A DNA stretch of 59,511 nucleotides from Komagataeibacter saccharivorans (lineage in GTDB: Bacteria > Pseudomonadota > Alphaproteobacteria > Acetobacterales > Acetobacteraceae), in NCBI RefSeq assembly GCF_003207825.1, contig NZ_NKTY01000018.1:1-59511 (forward strand), read 5' to 3'. Below are positions 42,263 to 50,919 of this stretch, piece after piece. The number at the start of each line of letters is the position of its first letter. The stretch's first letter is position 1. The notes under the pieces were generated by a model that was given only the letters and a program-made list of their open reading frames with translations, had not been told where the DNA came from and searched no databases. A program made the translations under genes and the position numbers.

Positions 42263-43413
42263 TCCTGCCGCGCAGGCACCTGCTGGCCACGGCCGGGGCT
42301 GCCCTTTCCACCGGCCTTGCGCCACGACGGGGCCTTGCCGCCCCATCCGGCCCACAGTCAACGGCGCAGATACTGGCCGATCTTGCCGCCCCCTATGCCA
42401 GTATGCCGCCCCTGCCGCCGGTAGCGGAGGAGGACGCCCTGCTGGCCATGGGCTATGTCGGACCGACCAGTGATGGCGGCTGGACCGAAATGCACCATGT
42501 CGCCCTGCAGGCGGTGCGCAGGGAATTCCCGCGCCTGCGCACGGTCTATGTGGAAAGCGTGCCCTATTCCGCCGACGCTACCCGCCTTTTACGTGAATTC
42601 GTGGCCGAAGGCGCGCAGATGGTCATGACCGGCGCGGATTATGGCGACTTCCTGACCGATGTTGCCGCCCGCGCGCCCGATACCGCCTTCGTGCAGTGCG
42701 ACGGGCGGGCCGTGAAACGCAACGTATCATGGTATTATATCGCGCACTGGTATGTCAGCTACGTGATCGGGGTTGCGGCGGGGCTGCTCAGCAAGACGGG
42801 CAAGCTGGGCTTTATCGGCGCGTTCCCGCTGCCTTCGGCCTATGCCGGGGCCAATGCGGCGCTGATGGGCGCGCGCACGGTCAACCCGGACGCCACGATG
42901 CAGGTCATCACCATCAACGCATGGTTCGATCCGCAGGCCGCCATTCAGGCCGCCAACGCACTGGCGGACAAGGGATGCGACTTCCTGTTCGGCATCATGG
43001 ATGAGGCAGGCTACCTGCATGTGGCGCAGGAACGGGGCCTGTGGGCCGCGATGTGGAACAAGGACATCCGCCAGTTCGGGCCGGACGCGTATGTGGCCTC
43101 CGTCGTGCTGGACTTCGCGCAGTTCTACATAGCGCAGGTCCGTGCGCGCCTTGCGGGCACATGGCGGCCCGTGCCGCAACTGCTGATGATGGGTCAGGGC
43201 GTTGACCGCGACCCGTGGGGCAGGCGCGTGCCACAGGATGTGCGTGATAAGGCCGATGCGGTGCGCAGCCGTATCATGAACGGCTGGTCCCCCTTCGTTG
43301 GTCCCCTGCGTGACCAGCACGGCACGCTACGCCTTGCGCAAGGGGAGGTCATGAACGACCTCGAACTCTATCACTGGAACTGGGCGGTGGACGGCGTAAG
43401 CGGTCTGCCATAG
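42259..43413 (+). CDS. BMP-family (PnrA-like) substrate-binding protein
   Basis: The 384-residue protein has a twin-arginine-like signal (LPRRHLLATAGAALSTGLA) and the BMP/PnrA fold: MGYVGPTSDGGWTEMHHVALQ at the start of the domain, GADYGDF, and KTGKLGFIGAFPLPSAYAGANA. BMP proteins bind purine nucleosides or nucleobases for an ABC importer. No permease or ATPase genes are adjacent, so it might serve a transporter encoded elsewhere or work as a sensor. It overlaps the hydrolase stop by ATGA. A guanine deaminase gene lies close by on the other strand. Confidence 0.85.
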   Translation: MILPRRHLLATAGAALSTGLAPRRGLAAPSGPQSTAQILADLAAPYASMPPLPPVAEEDALLAMGYVGPTSDGGWTEMHHVALQAVRREFPRLRTVYVESVPYSADATRLLREFVAEGAQMVMTGADYGDFLTDVAARAPDTAFVQCDGRAVKRNVSWYYIAHWYVSYVIGVAAGLLSKTGKLGFIGAFPLPSAYAGANAALMGARTVNPDATMQVITINAWFDPQAAIQAANALADKGCDFLFGIMDEAGYLHVAQERGLWAAMWNKDIRQFGPDAYVASVVLDFAQFYIAQVRARLAGTWRPVPQLLMMGQGVDRDPWGRRVPQDVRDKADAVRSRIMNGWSPFVGPLRDQHGTLRLAQGEVMNDLELYHWNWAVDGVSGLP

Positions 43414-43498
43414 CGCCCACTGCCGCATGCGGGACCGCCGGTTGTGGCGGCCCGCATGGTCCGGGCGTAAGCTTGCGGTCGGGTTTACCGGTAGCGGG

Positions 43499-44011
43499 TC
43501 AGATCCATATCACGCCCTGAAATATCGCCCTGACCGGCTGGCCGGACGGATTGGGGTTCAGGTGGACGTACTGGCCCTCAAGCGCGTCGATCAGCATGCA
43601 GTCATCCACTTCCATCAGATTGTCCTTGTGCTGGTGTTCGTAATCGACCAGCAGCGTATTCTTGGCCTTGCGTTTGGCGTCTTCCTCATTTTCCGCGACG
43701 AAGAAGGCGAACTGGTGATCCTCGCGCAGCCTGCCGGGCAGATAGCCGCCCATGTTTACAAAGAACAGCCTGCTGGAACCCGCAGGCTTCTCGGGGGAGA
43801 GGGTCACGTCATGGCCGTCGGCCCAGTCCACGATGCCGTATGCGTCGATATGCAGGCCCTTGCGCGTGCCGTACCATTTTTCGGCCATGATGGGGTAGGC
43901 GTCTTCCGGCTTTCTTACGGCGGCGAACTGTACGTCATGCACTTCAATATTCGCGCCCGGCGCCGACCCGCCAAGGTAGAACACGAACAGTTTCGTTTTT
44001 TCCCCGTCCAT
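43499..44011 (-). CDS. DUF1543 protein
   Basis: The 170-residue protein matches the DUF1543 pattern: KTKLFVFYLGGSAPGANIEV, VQFAAVRKPEDAYPIMAEKWYG and RLFFVNMGGYLPGRLREDHQ. The family, common in proteobacteria, has no known function. ATG 44011 is used (MDGEKTKLF); the upstream extension is unlikely. It is soluble and without a signal. Its two neighbours, the BMP protein and guanine deaminase, do not give a clear link. Confidence 0.8.
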   Translation of the reverse strand: MDGEKTKLFVFYLGGSAPGANIEVHDVQFAAVRKPEDAYPIMAEKWYGTRKGLHIDAYGIVDWADGHDVTLSPEKPAGSSRLFFVNMGGYLPGRLREDHQFAFFVAENEEDAKRKAKNTLLVDYEHQHKDNLMEVDDCMLIDALEGQYVHLNPNPSGQPVRAIFQGVIWI

Positions 44012-44159
44012 CCGATTGATGCCTTTCGTCGTGCCCCGGTCATCCGGTTGGCATGATTTCCCGTTTTTACGAAATTGTTTCGATATGATTACATGATGCA
44101 AGCGACGGCACAATGGCCGTACCGCCGCGTGGCGCCATCATATTGGCCCGATAGCCCGG

Positions 44160-45539
44160 TCAGTCCGGGGCTGCGTCAGTTCCATGCACCTGCCGTCCCG
44201 CGACCCATACGGTGCGGATATTGGGGCGGCCCATGTTGCACAGGATCTGCTGGGCCACATCCTCCGCCGCGCCATCCTCGCCATGGATGAGGGGCAGGAT
44301 GTTGCTGCCCGGTGCCGTGCGGTCGATTTCGATGGCGTCGAATGCCATGCCGACCTCAAGCTGGCCTGCGGCAATCCCCAGTGCTTGCGCACCCCCGCGC
44401 GTGGCCAGCCACAGCCCTTCGGCAAAGCTGATGCGGGAACCGGGCCGCCCCCGTTGTGCCTGCGGGCGTGCGGGATCGTTACCCGTATCCAGCATGCGGG
44501 CCGCGGTGACCGCCATGGCGGCATTGACGGCTACGGAAGGCGAGTAACCGCCGGAAATATCCGTGCCCAGGCCCACATGCACGCCTGCCTGCCATGCCGT
44601 GCGAAGCGGCAGCACCCCGCCTGCGAAATAGGCGTTGGATAGCGGGCAGTGCGCGATGGCCGCCCCGCGCGCCTGCACCAGCGCCATGTCATCCTCGGTC
44701 ATGAAACACGAATGGGCCAGCACCGTGCCCCGGCGCAGCAGCCCGAACCGGTCCAGCGCAACGGTATCGTTTACTCCCGTGCGCTGGCGCACGTAATCAT
44801 GTTCCCAGTCGCTTTCCGAACAGTGGGTCTGGATCAGGCAGTCTTCTTCCGCCGCCATGACGCCCAGACCATGCAGCAGCCCGTCCGTGCAGGCGGGAAT
44901 GAAGCGTGGCGTGACCATGGGGCGCACCAGTCCGATTTCATTGCCCGGTAGCGCACGCACGGCGTGGATGAAGCGCCGGGTGGCGGCAAGGGCCTGTTCC
45001 ACGCTGGTATTGCGGTAGCCTTCGGGGCACAGTTCGGGATCGTCCATCGCCACCAGCCCCACATGGGCGCGCAGGCCATGGCGCAGGCAGATGCGTGCAA
45101 GCAGCAGGCTGCTGTCTTCATGAATGGTGGCGAAAAAGACCGCCGTGGTTGTGCCGTTGGCCAGCAGGGTGGTGACCATTTCCTCATAGACCGGGCCGGC
45201 GAAGTCCGGGTCGGCAAAGCGGGCTTCAAGGGGGAAGGTGCGCTGTTCCAGCCAGTCACGCAGCGGCAGGTCCAGCGCGCGGCCCATCTGCGGCCATTGC
45301 GGGGCATGGACGTGCAGGTCGGCAAAACCGGGCATGAGCAGTTGCCCCGGCCCCAGCGTGCGCACCGGTATGCCGCTGCGCGCGGCGTGGGCCAGCAGGT
45401 CGGCGGCGGCGGGGGTATCATGTGCATGACGGGCGGCAATGCGGCCATCCGCGGCCACATGCACCACATCGCGGCCCATGCCGACCCGTGTGGCGCTGAC
45501 CGGCGTAAGAACCGTGCCCTGTATGATGAATTCACCCAT
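44160..45539 (-). CDS. guaD: Guanine deaminase
   Basis: The 459-residue amidohydrolase carries the guanine deaminase signature PGFADLHVHAPQWPQMG, with zinc ligands in HVHAPQ. It also has TTTAVFFATIH, the HCSES segment, the AHSCFMTEDDM segment and GTDISGGYSPS, with its Asp. It converts guanine to xanthine and ammonia. ATG 45539 (MGEFIIQGTVLTPV) is chosen; the open frame upstream is not family-like. The nearby BMP protein hints at purine uptake, but the strands are opposite, so no operon. Confidence 0.94.
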   Translation of the reverse strand: MGEFIIQGTVLTPVSATRVGMGRDVVHVAADGRIAARHAHDTPAAADLLAHAARSGIPVRTLGPGQLLMPGFADLHVHAPQWPQMGRALDLPLRDWLEQRTFPLEARFADPDFAGPVYEEMVTTLLANGTTTAVFFATIHEDSSLLLARICLRHGLRAHVGLVAMDDPELCPEGYRNTSVEQALAATRRFIHAVRALPGNEIGLVRPMVTPRFIPACTDGLLHGLGVMAAEEDCLIQTHCSESDWEHDYVRQRTGVNDTVALDRFGLLRRGTVLAHSCFMTEDDMALVQARGAAIAHCPLSNAYFAGGVLPLRTAWQAGVHVGLGTDISGGYSPSVAVNAAMAVTAARMLDTGNDPARPQAQRGRPGSRISFAEGLWLATRGGAQALGIAAGQLEVGMAFDAIEIDRTAPGSNILPLIHGEDGAAEDVAQQILCNMGRPNIRTVWVAGRQVHGTDAAPD

Positions 45540-45944
45540 TCCCGCACCTCTGCTTTCCTGTATCGCGGGCCGCTCCCGTCCGGGGCCACCCGCATATGTT
45601 TTACAGGTCGTAACAGTATGCCGCGATGGCGGCTGTGCATATGGCCCTGTCAGGGGGAGGGTGCAGAAATCCACACTCATGCGAAAGATCATTGAATTTA
45701 CAAGATAAATTCAATTCCTAAGGTTTTTTCCACAGGGTTATCTTTCCGACTATCCCCGGAATCTGTGGATAAGAATATGACCGATGGTCACGACTTTTGC
45801 GCTATCCGCTGATAACTGTAGTGGAAGGAAAGGTCAGGTTCGTAATCGTAACGAATTGCGATGCAGGTCTGTCCCTGATTGTCCCGTGTGCTCCGTAATC
45901 TGGCTCTTTTCTACCTCCTCCAACCAACCGGATGGGGCTAAGCG
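45540..45944. other. Intergenic region with DnaA-box cluster
   Basis: A 405-base region between guaD and the cupin gene, without a gene. It includes an A/T-rich stretch (45685-45730) flanked by DnaA-box-like sequences at 45667-45772. No coding frame of note was found. Confidence 0.5.
45667..45772. other. DnaA-box-like cluster, possible origin or DnaA-titration site
   Basis: TGTGGATAA (45764-45772) is a perfect DnaA box on the reverse strand. TTTTCCACA (45726-45734) has one mismatch and AAATCCACA (45667-45675) has two. Between the last two lies a stretch rich in A and T (TTACAAGATAAATTCAATTC). A GAATC site (GANTC, the CcrM motif of alphaproteobacteria) is near 45760. This is consistent with an origin-like or DnaA-regulated site; no replication gene is close by, so the call is tentative. 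Confidence 0.35.
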
Positions 45945-46496
45945 TTAGCGATAACGGCAGGGCTGGTTGATGACCGGGGCGCTGGCGGTCTGGATGACCA
46001 TAAGGGTAACGGGTCCATCGCCGATATTGCCTGCATCATGGCCCTTGCGGCCACGGTAGGGGCCGGTTTCCATCGGGCGGACATTCTGGTCTTCTCCGAA
46101 CAGGATATCGCCGGGGCCCATCTCTACGCGCGTGCCGTCCATGGCGCGCACATACCAGCTTCCCTGCAACGGGATGATCCATTGCGGCCTGGGGTCCGGG
46201 TGCCACGCGCCATCCCAGTGGGCGGGCTGGACCGTCATCATGATGGTGGCTACCTGCGGCATCATCGGGTCCTGCCATTGTGGTCCGGCAGGCGGGGACA
46301 TGCTCTTGAGGAAGAAATTGCTGACCGGACAGGTGGCGATGTGGCTTATGCCTTTGTCATCGGTCCATAAATGCCGGTAGATGCGCTGCGGTGGCTGCCC
46401 GGTCTGGCTGGCGGGGGCAGGGGGCTGCGCCGCATTGGCGGGCAGGGTGGATATGGCCAGCATGCAGGCGGCGATCAGGGTGGTGCCACGGATCAA
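45945..46496 (-). CDS. Secreted cupin-domain protein
   Basis: The 183-residue protein has a signal peptide ending near NAAQPP (residue 23), then a single cupin fold of about 110 residues. HWDGAWHPDP and the later GPGDILFGED segment represent the two cupin motifs. Metal ligands are not certain. It lies 40 bases after a sorbosone-dehydrogenase-like gene and probably shares its transcript. The enzyme or binding function cannot be deduced; periplasmic location is predicted. Confidence 0.75.
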   Translation of the reverse strand: MIRGTTLIAACMLAISTLPANAAQPPAPASQTGQPPQRIYRHLWTDDKGISHIATCPVSNFFLKSMSPPAGPQWQDPMMPQVATIMMTVQPAHWDGAWHPDPRPQWIIPLQGSWYVRAMDGTRVEMGPGDILFGEDQNVRPMETGPYRGRKGHDAGNIGDGPVTLMVIQTASAPVINQPCRYR

Positions 46497-46535
46497 GATG
46501 GTCCCTCCTTTATGGGCATGACGGGAACGGGCGGA

Positions 46536-47675
46536 TTACTGCGTGGCAGGGGGCGGGCCGTAGATCAGGCGATAGATCGCGCCTGACAGGTCATCGCTTA
46601 TCAGCACGCTGCCATCGGGCATGGGCTGCACGTCCACGGGCCTGCCCCATGCCTGCTGCCCCTGCCGGAAGCCACTGACCAGCACGGCGGGTGGCTGGGG
46701 CCGGTTATCGGGGCCGAAGCCCACGCTTACGACCTGATACCCCGCAAGCGTACTGCGGTTCCATGACCCGTGTTCGGCAACCAGCAGGCTGTTGTGATAG
46801 GCGGCGGGAAACTGGCTGCCTTCATAAAACCGCAGGCCAAGTGCAGCCACATGCGCACCCAGCAGCAGGGCGGGCGGGGTGAATTCGCCGCACGCATGCT
46901 GGCTGCCGAACTCCGGGTCGGGCACGTTGCCCTGATGGCAGTAGGGATAACCGAAGGACTGTCCCGGCCGGTCCAGCCGGTTCAGTTCGTCCGATGGCAT
47001 GTCATCGCCCATGTTGTCGCGCCCGTTATCGGTAAACCACAGCGTGCCGGTGCCCGGCTGCCATGTGAAGCCGACCGTGTTGCGGATGCCGAAGGCCACG
47101 TCGCGGCGGTCCCCGCCATCGGGCGTCATGCTGATGATACGGCCGAAATCATGTCCTACGTCGCATATGTTGCACGGCGCGCCGATGGGGACGTACAGCC
47201 GGTTATCCGGGCCGAAAGCAATGAATTTCCATGAATGGTCGCCCGCGCGGTAGGGCAGGTCGTCGGCTACGATCTGTGGTGCGGGCGGCGTATCGAGATG
47301 GTTTTCGATATCGCGCAGCACCACGATGCGCCGCATGTCGGACACGTAAAGATCCCCATCATGGAACGCCACCCCCACCGGCAGGTCCAGCCCGTGGGCG
47401 ATGGTGCGCACCCTGAGTGGCCCCGGACCGTCAAGCCCGCTCAGCGCGTAGACCCGTCCCGCCCCCATGCTGCCCACGAACAGCGTGCCCCGTGCGCCGC
47501 GCGTCATTTCCCGCGCGCCGGGCACCTGATCCGATACAAGGCTTATATGAAATCCCGCAGGTACCCGCAGCCGGTCCGCATGCACTGCCGCGCGCGCGGC
47601 GGAGGAGGACATGACGCCCAGCGTCAGCATGGCCAGACCGACATGGGTAACGGGGAAACGGGGCAAGGCGGGCAC
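46536..47675 (-). CDS. PQQ-dependent sugar dehydrogenase-like protein (L-sorbosone dehydrogenase family)
   Basis: The 379-residue protein has a signal peptide (LAMLTLGVMSSSAARAA) and the six-bladed beta-propeller of soluble glucose/sorbosone dehydrogenases. Features are DLPVGVAFHDGDLYVSD, DHSWKFIAFGPDNRLYV, GIRNTVGFTWQPG, TDNGRDNMGDDMPSDELN and VAEHGSWNRS. It would oxidise an aldose, sorbosone or similar compound in the periplasm and pass electrons to quinone or cytochromes. Such enzymes are frequent in acetic acid bacteria. A PQQ cofactor is expected for this family; the key histidine and arginine positions appear in GIRN and AEHGSW. The cupin gene follows in the same direction. Confidence 0.85.
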   Translation of the reverse strand: MPALPRFPVTHVGLAMLTLGVMSSSAARAAVHADRLRVPAGFHISLVSDQVPGAREMTRGARGTLFVGSMGAGRVYALSGLDGPGPLRVRTIAHGLDLPVGVAFHDGDLYVSDMRRIVVLRDIENHLDTPPAPQIVADDLPYRAGDHSWKFIAFGPDNRLYVPIGAPCNICDVGHDFGRIISMTPDGGDRRDVAFGIRNTVGFTWQPGTGTLWFTDNGRDNMGDDMPSDELNRLDRPGQSFGYPYCHQGNVPDPEFGSQHACGEFTPPALLLGAHVAALGLRFYEGSQFPAAYHNSLLVAEHGSWNRSTLAGYQVVSVGFGPDNRPQPPAVLVSGFRQGQQAWGRPVDVQPMPDGSVLISDDLSGAIYRLIYGPPPATQ

Positions 47676-47695
47676 TTCCTTTCCAGCGTCGGGCG

Positions 47696-50236
47696 TCAGG
47701 ATATGATCTGGCGGATTTTTTCAGCCAGCGCCGTGGCGGAATAGGGTTTGCGCTCCACCGGCACATCATGCAGTTCGCTGGGGATGAGGGTGCCGTCGGC
47801 ATAGCCGGTGGCGAAAATGAACGGCACGCCGCGTTCACGCAGGGCACGCGCCACCGCGATCGAACTTTCACCACCCAGATTGACATCCAGTATCGCCACA
47901 TCGGGCACGCGCTCGCTTATCGCGTTCAGCGCCTCGTAAACCGAGGCCACGGTCCGCACCTGCCCGATCCGGGTGTCCTCGATCGCCTGTTCCGCCTCCA
48001 TCGCGATCAGGAACTGATCCTCGACCAGCAGAATATCCGCATCCAGCACTTTCTTCTCCTTTCCGGTGGCGGGGGATTGGGGTGGGGGCGACGGGTCCGC
48101 GTCATCGGCGGCGTCCGGGGCAGGATTGACGTGGCGGGCAGGCAGGTTGAGCGTTACCCGCAACCCGTCGGGCCTGCAGTCGGCATGGGCGCTGCCGCCC
48201 AGTTCATGCGGGAACCCGCGTTCGATCAGCACGGAGCCAAAACCCCGCCGCGTGGGGGGCAGGACCGCATTGCCTACGGTCTCGCGCCATGTGATACGCC
48301 ATTCATCCACCTTCGCATCATATGTCCAGCTTATGTCCAGCCGCCCGCAGGCCTGCCCCAGCGCGCCATATTTGACCGCGTTGGTGGCCAGTTCATGGAT
48401 CACCAGCGCCAGCACCGAAAGCGCCTGACCCGTCAGCCATATGCGCGGGCCGGAGCATGTAATGAACGAACGTTCCCGGTACGGTGCAAGTTCCGCGTCC
48501 AGCAACGCGTAAAGCAGGCCGCCGCCTTCGCTGCGCACCGCCTGATCGTGCGCCAGCGCCAGTGCGCGGATGCGCCCGCGCAGGCGCTGGACATGTTCGG
48601 GGGCCGTATCTTCGGGTGCGACGGGCTGGCTGACCAGTGACTGCACGACGGACAGGATGTTCTTGACCCGGTGGTTCAGTTCCTCGTTCAGCATGCGCTG
48701 CCGCTGGTCCGCCGCCGCGCGTTCACGCAACTGCAACTGGTGGTATGCGCCCATCACTTCGATCAGGGCGGAGCGCACCAGTGTCGCGGCTTCCACCTCA
48801 TCCGCCGTCCATGGCAGGCATTCCTGCGTGACCTGCTGGGTCCATATCTCGAAACTGTTGCGCGGGCCGAAATAGCCGTCCTGCACGTCAACGGGATCGT
48901 GCGGGTCCGGTGGCGTATCGGGGGAGGCGCCCCATTTCAGAGTCCGCACCACCTCGCGGCGGAAAACCAGCAGGTAGTCCCCGACGCGCGAAGAAATCGG
49001 GACGATCATCACCCCCGCCGCATCGGCTACATAATGCACCGCGTCCGGTATGAAGGTGCTCAGGCGGTTCGTGTGCCATATCTGCGTCCCCGCCTGTTCG
49101 CGCGCCAGTTCCAGCAGGGCGTCCATGGCATCCGGCGGGGGATGCGCGCCGTTATAGGTCCACCGTCCGCCCACCCACAGCGCCGCGCCATCGCACTGCA
49201 CGAAGGTCAGCATCTCCTTCAGGTGGGCCATGAGATAGGCCGGCATGTCAGAGACCGGGGCCGCCCCCTTGAGGAAGGTTTCGATCAGCGCATGGGTCTG
49301 GTGCGTCATGACCAGCCGCTTGGTGCGCAGCAGGTTGGTGATCTGTAGCGACAGGAATTCCCCGAACATGCGGGCCACGACGCGCTCGCTCATGTTCAGC
49401 GTGCGCGCGCTGTAATGGTGGCACACGATCATGCCCCACAGCCGCCCGTCCACCATCAGCGATACCGACAGTGATGCGACGACCCCCAGCCCGCGCAGGT
49501 AGTCGCGGTGGGTTGGCACCGCCGCGCGCAGGTGGGTATGCAGCAGGTCCGCCGGCGGCAGGCGGGCAGGCGAGATGACAGGCACCGGTTTGGCCGCAAG
49601 ATCACTGATCGCGCGGATCAGGTTGGTGCTGTACAGCCTGCGGGCCGGGGCAGGGATGTCGCTGGCGGGAAAATGCTGGCCGAGGAAGCTTTCAAGGTCG
49701 GGACCGTGATGTTCGGCCTCCACCTTGCCTGACCCGTCCTCGGCGAAGTGGTAGAGCATGACCCGGTCGAAGCGCAGCACCCCGGCCATCAGGCGGACAA
49801 CAGTGCGGTAAAGACGCTCGAATTCCGTAATCTCGCGGATGCGGTCGATCATGGTGCGCAGCAGCGACAGATAGGCCCCGTCCAGCCCCATACGGGCGGG
49901 CGGTTCCCATTCCAGCATGATTTCGTCGCCTGCCGTATGGATCGCGACATCATAAAGACCGCCAGATGGCAGCTCCTGACCGAATACAAGGGCAGGGCGG
50001 CGATGGGCTTCGCCATGGGTGGCCAGCGCGTTGCGGATGCTATGGGTTGCCTCGCGCCCGATCACGTCGCGCAGGCCCATTCCGTAAGCCAGTTTCACGT
50101 TACCCAGATGTTCCGGCGCGTTGGCCGACCACCGCGTGATGCGCTCCAGCCGCGCATCGCATACCAGCAGCCATCCATGGGGCTGGATGCATTCCGCCCC
50201 GACGGACAGGCTGCATGTCCCGTCATGTCCCGCCAT
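47696..50236 (-). CDS. Bacteriophytochrome HWE-type histidine kinase with C-terminal receiver
   Basis: The 846-residue protein has PAS, GAF and PHY domains (residues about 10-500), an HWE-family kinase (His about 522 in NEELNHRVKN, then VIHELATNAVKYGALG) and a receiver domain (phospho-acceptor Asp about 784 in AILDVNLGG). The chromophore pocket is intact: IQPHG, PASDIP, PTHRDYL and CHH. A biliverdin-attaching Cys could be Cys8 or Cys16. Such proteins sense red/far-red light. No haem oxygenase gene for biliverdin is in the window. ATG 50236 was chosen; ATG 50245 and GTG 50257 are also open. It is divergent from a DosP-like c-di-GMP gene. Confidence 0.92.
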   Translation of the reverse strand: MAGHDGTCSLSVGAECIQPHGWLLVCDARLERITRWSANAPEHLGNVKLAYGMGLRDVIGREATHSIRNALATHGEAHRRPALVFGQELPSGGLYDVAIHTAGDEIMLEWEPPARMGLDGAYLSLLRTMIDRIREITEFERLYRTVVRLMAGVLRFDRVMLYHFAEDGSGKVEAEHHGPDLESFLGQHFPASDIPAPARRLYSTNLIRAISDLAAKPVPVISPARLPPADLLHTHLRAAVPTHRDYLRGLGVVASLSVSLMVDGRLWGMIVCHHYSARTLNMSERVVARMFGEFLSLQITNLLRTKRLVMTHQTHALIETFLKGAAPVSDMPAYLMAHLKEMLTFVQCDGAALWVGGRWTYNGAHPPPDAMDALLELAREQAGTQIWHTNRLSTFIPDAVHYVADAAGVMIVPISSRVGDYLLVFRREVVRTLKWGASPDTPPDPHDPVDVQDGYFGPRNSFEIWTQQVTQECLPWTADEVEAATLVRSALIEVMGAYHQLQLRERAAADQRQRMLNEELNHRVKNILSVVQSLVSQPVAPEDTAPEHVQRLRGRIRALALAHDQAVRSEGGGLLYALLDAELAPYRERSFITCSGPRIWLTGQALSVLALVIHELATNAVKYGALGQACGRLDISWTYDAKVDEWRITWRETVGNAVLPPTRRGFGSVLIERGFPHELGGSAHADCRPDGLRVTLNLPARHVNPAPDAADDADPSPPPQSPATGKEKKVLDADILLVEDQFLIAMEAEQAIEDTRIGQVRTVASVYEALNAISERVPDVAILDVNLGGESSIAVARALRERGVPFIFATGYADGTLIPSELHDVPVERKPYSATALAEKIRQIIS

Positions 50237-50919
50237 TATGCGCCCCATCCACCCCACCGGAAACCGATCCGCGCCACGGTATGCCCGTATGGGACGTGTC
50301 CGTGCAATATGCCCCCGCCTGTGCCATTGCGGCTCCTGCCTGTGGGATGATCGTACGCGGCGATCCGGGCTGTCCCGCCCCGCCGCTGGCGCCCGCCCCG
50401 ATTGCGCCCCTGCGGTCCGTACGCCATGTCGCGCCCGCTACCATACAGTCATCGTGACGGCTGCGCCCGATCACATTTGTGTGGTGGTAAAGACATGGTG
50501 CAACCCTTCCTCATAACCATGCAGATGATGCGTCATGACCACCCTTATCCATACATTTCCGGTATAGATAAAGTCATCCGTGGCACTGGCATGCCGTGCC
50601 CGCGCATCCTGCCCGGCAATGCGGCGGGGCGTGCGGGTATTGCCAGCGGGGGAGTGGTATCGGGGCGCATATCCTTCCATAGCGCGTGTCAATGCCCGGT
50701 AAACGGGGCCATAAGGCATGGCCCGCCTGCAGGAGACAGGTATTACCCGGGCGGTAATTTTGGCCATATACTTTCGATATATGCTTTGTTAATACGACCA
50801 TGCGCATTAAGGCGCGTACTGGCTGGTCACGCGATATGGTTATCGAAATATTTCAGTATATGTCACATTTCCGTCTCCTCATCCCGCGCGTTGCCGATTA
50901 GCAGGAGCCCAGCAGCAAG
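50237..50919. other. Divergent control region with long imperfect inverted repeat
   Basis: A 683-base region between the phytochrome and the DosP-like gene. No gene was accepted. Near the right end CATATACTTTCGATA (50765-50779) pairs with TATCGAA and AGTATATG at 50841-50862, with a 7-base bulge, and an A/T-rich loop of 61 bases. The coding start at 50920 has AGGAG upstream. A role in regulation is plausible but untested. Confidence 0.4.
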
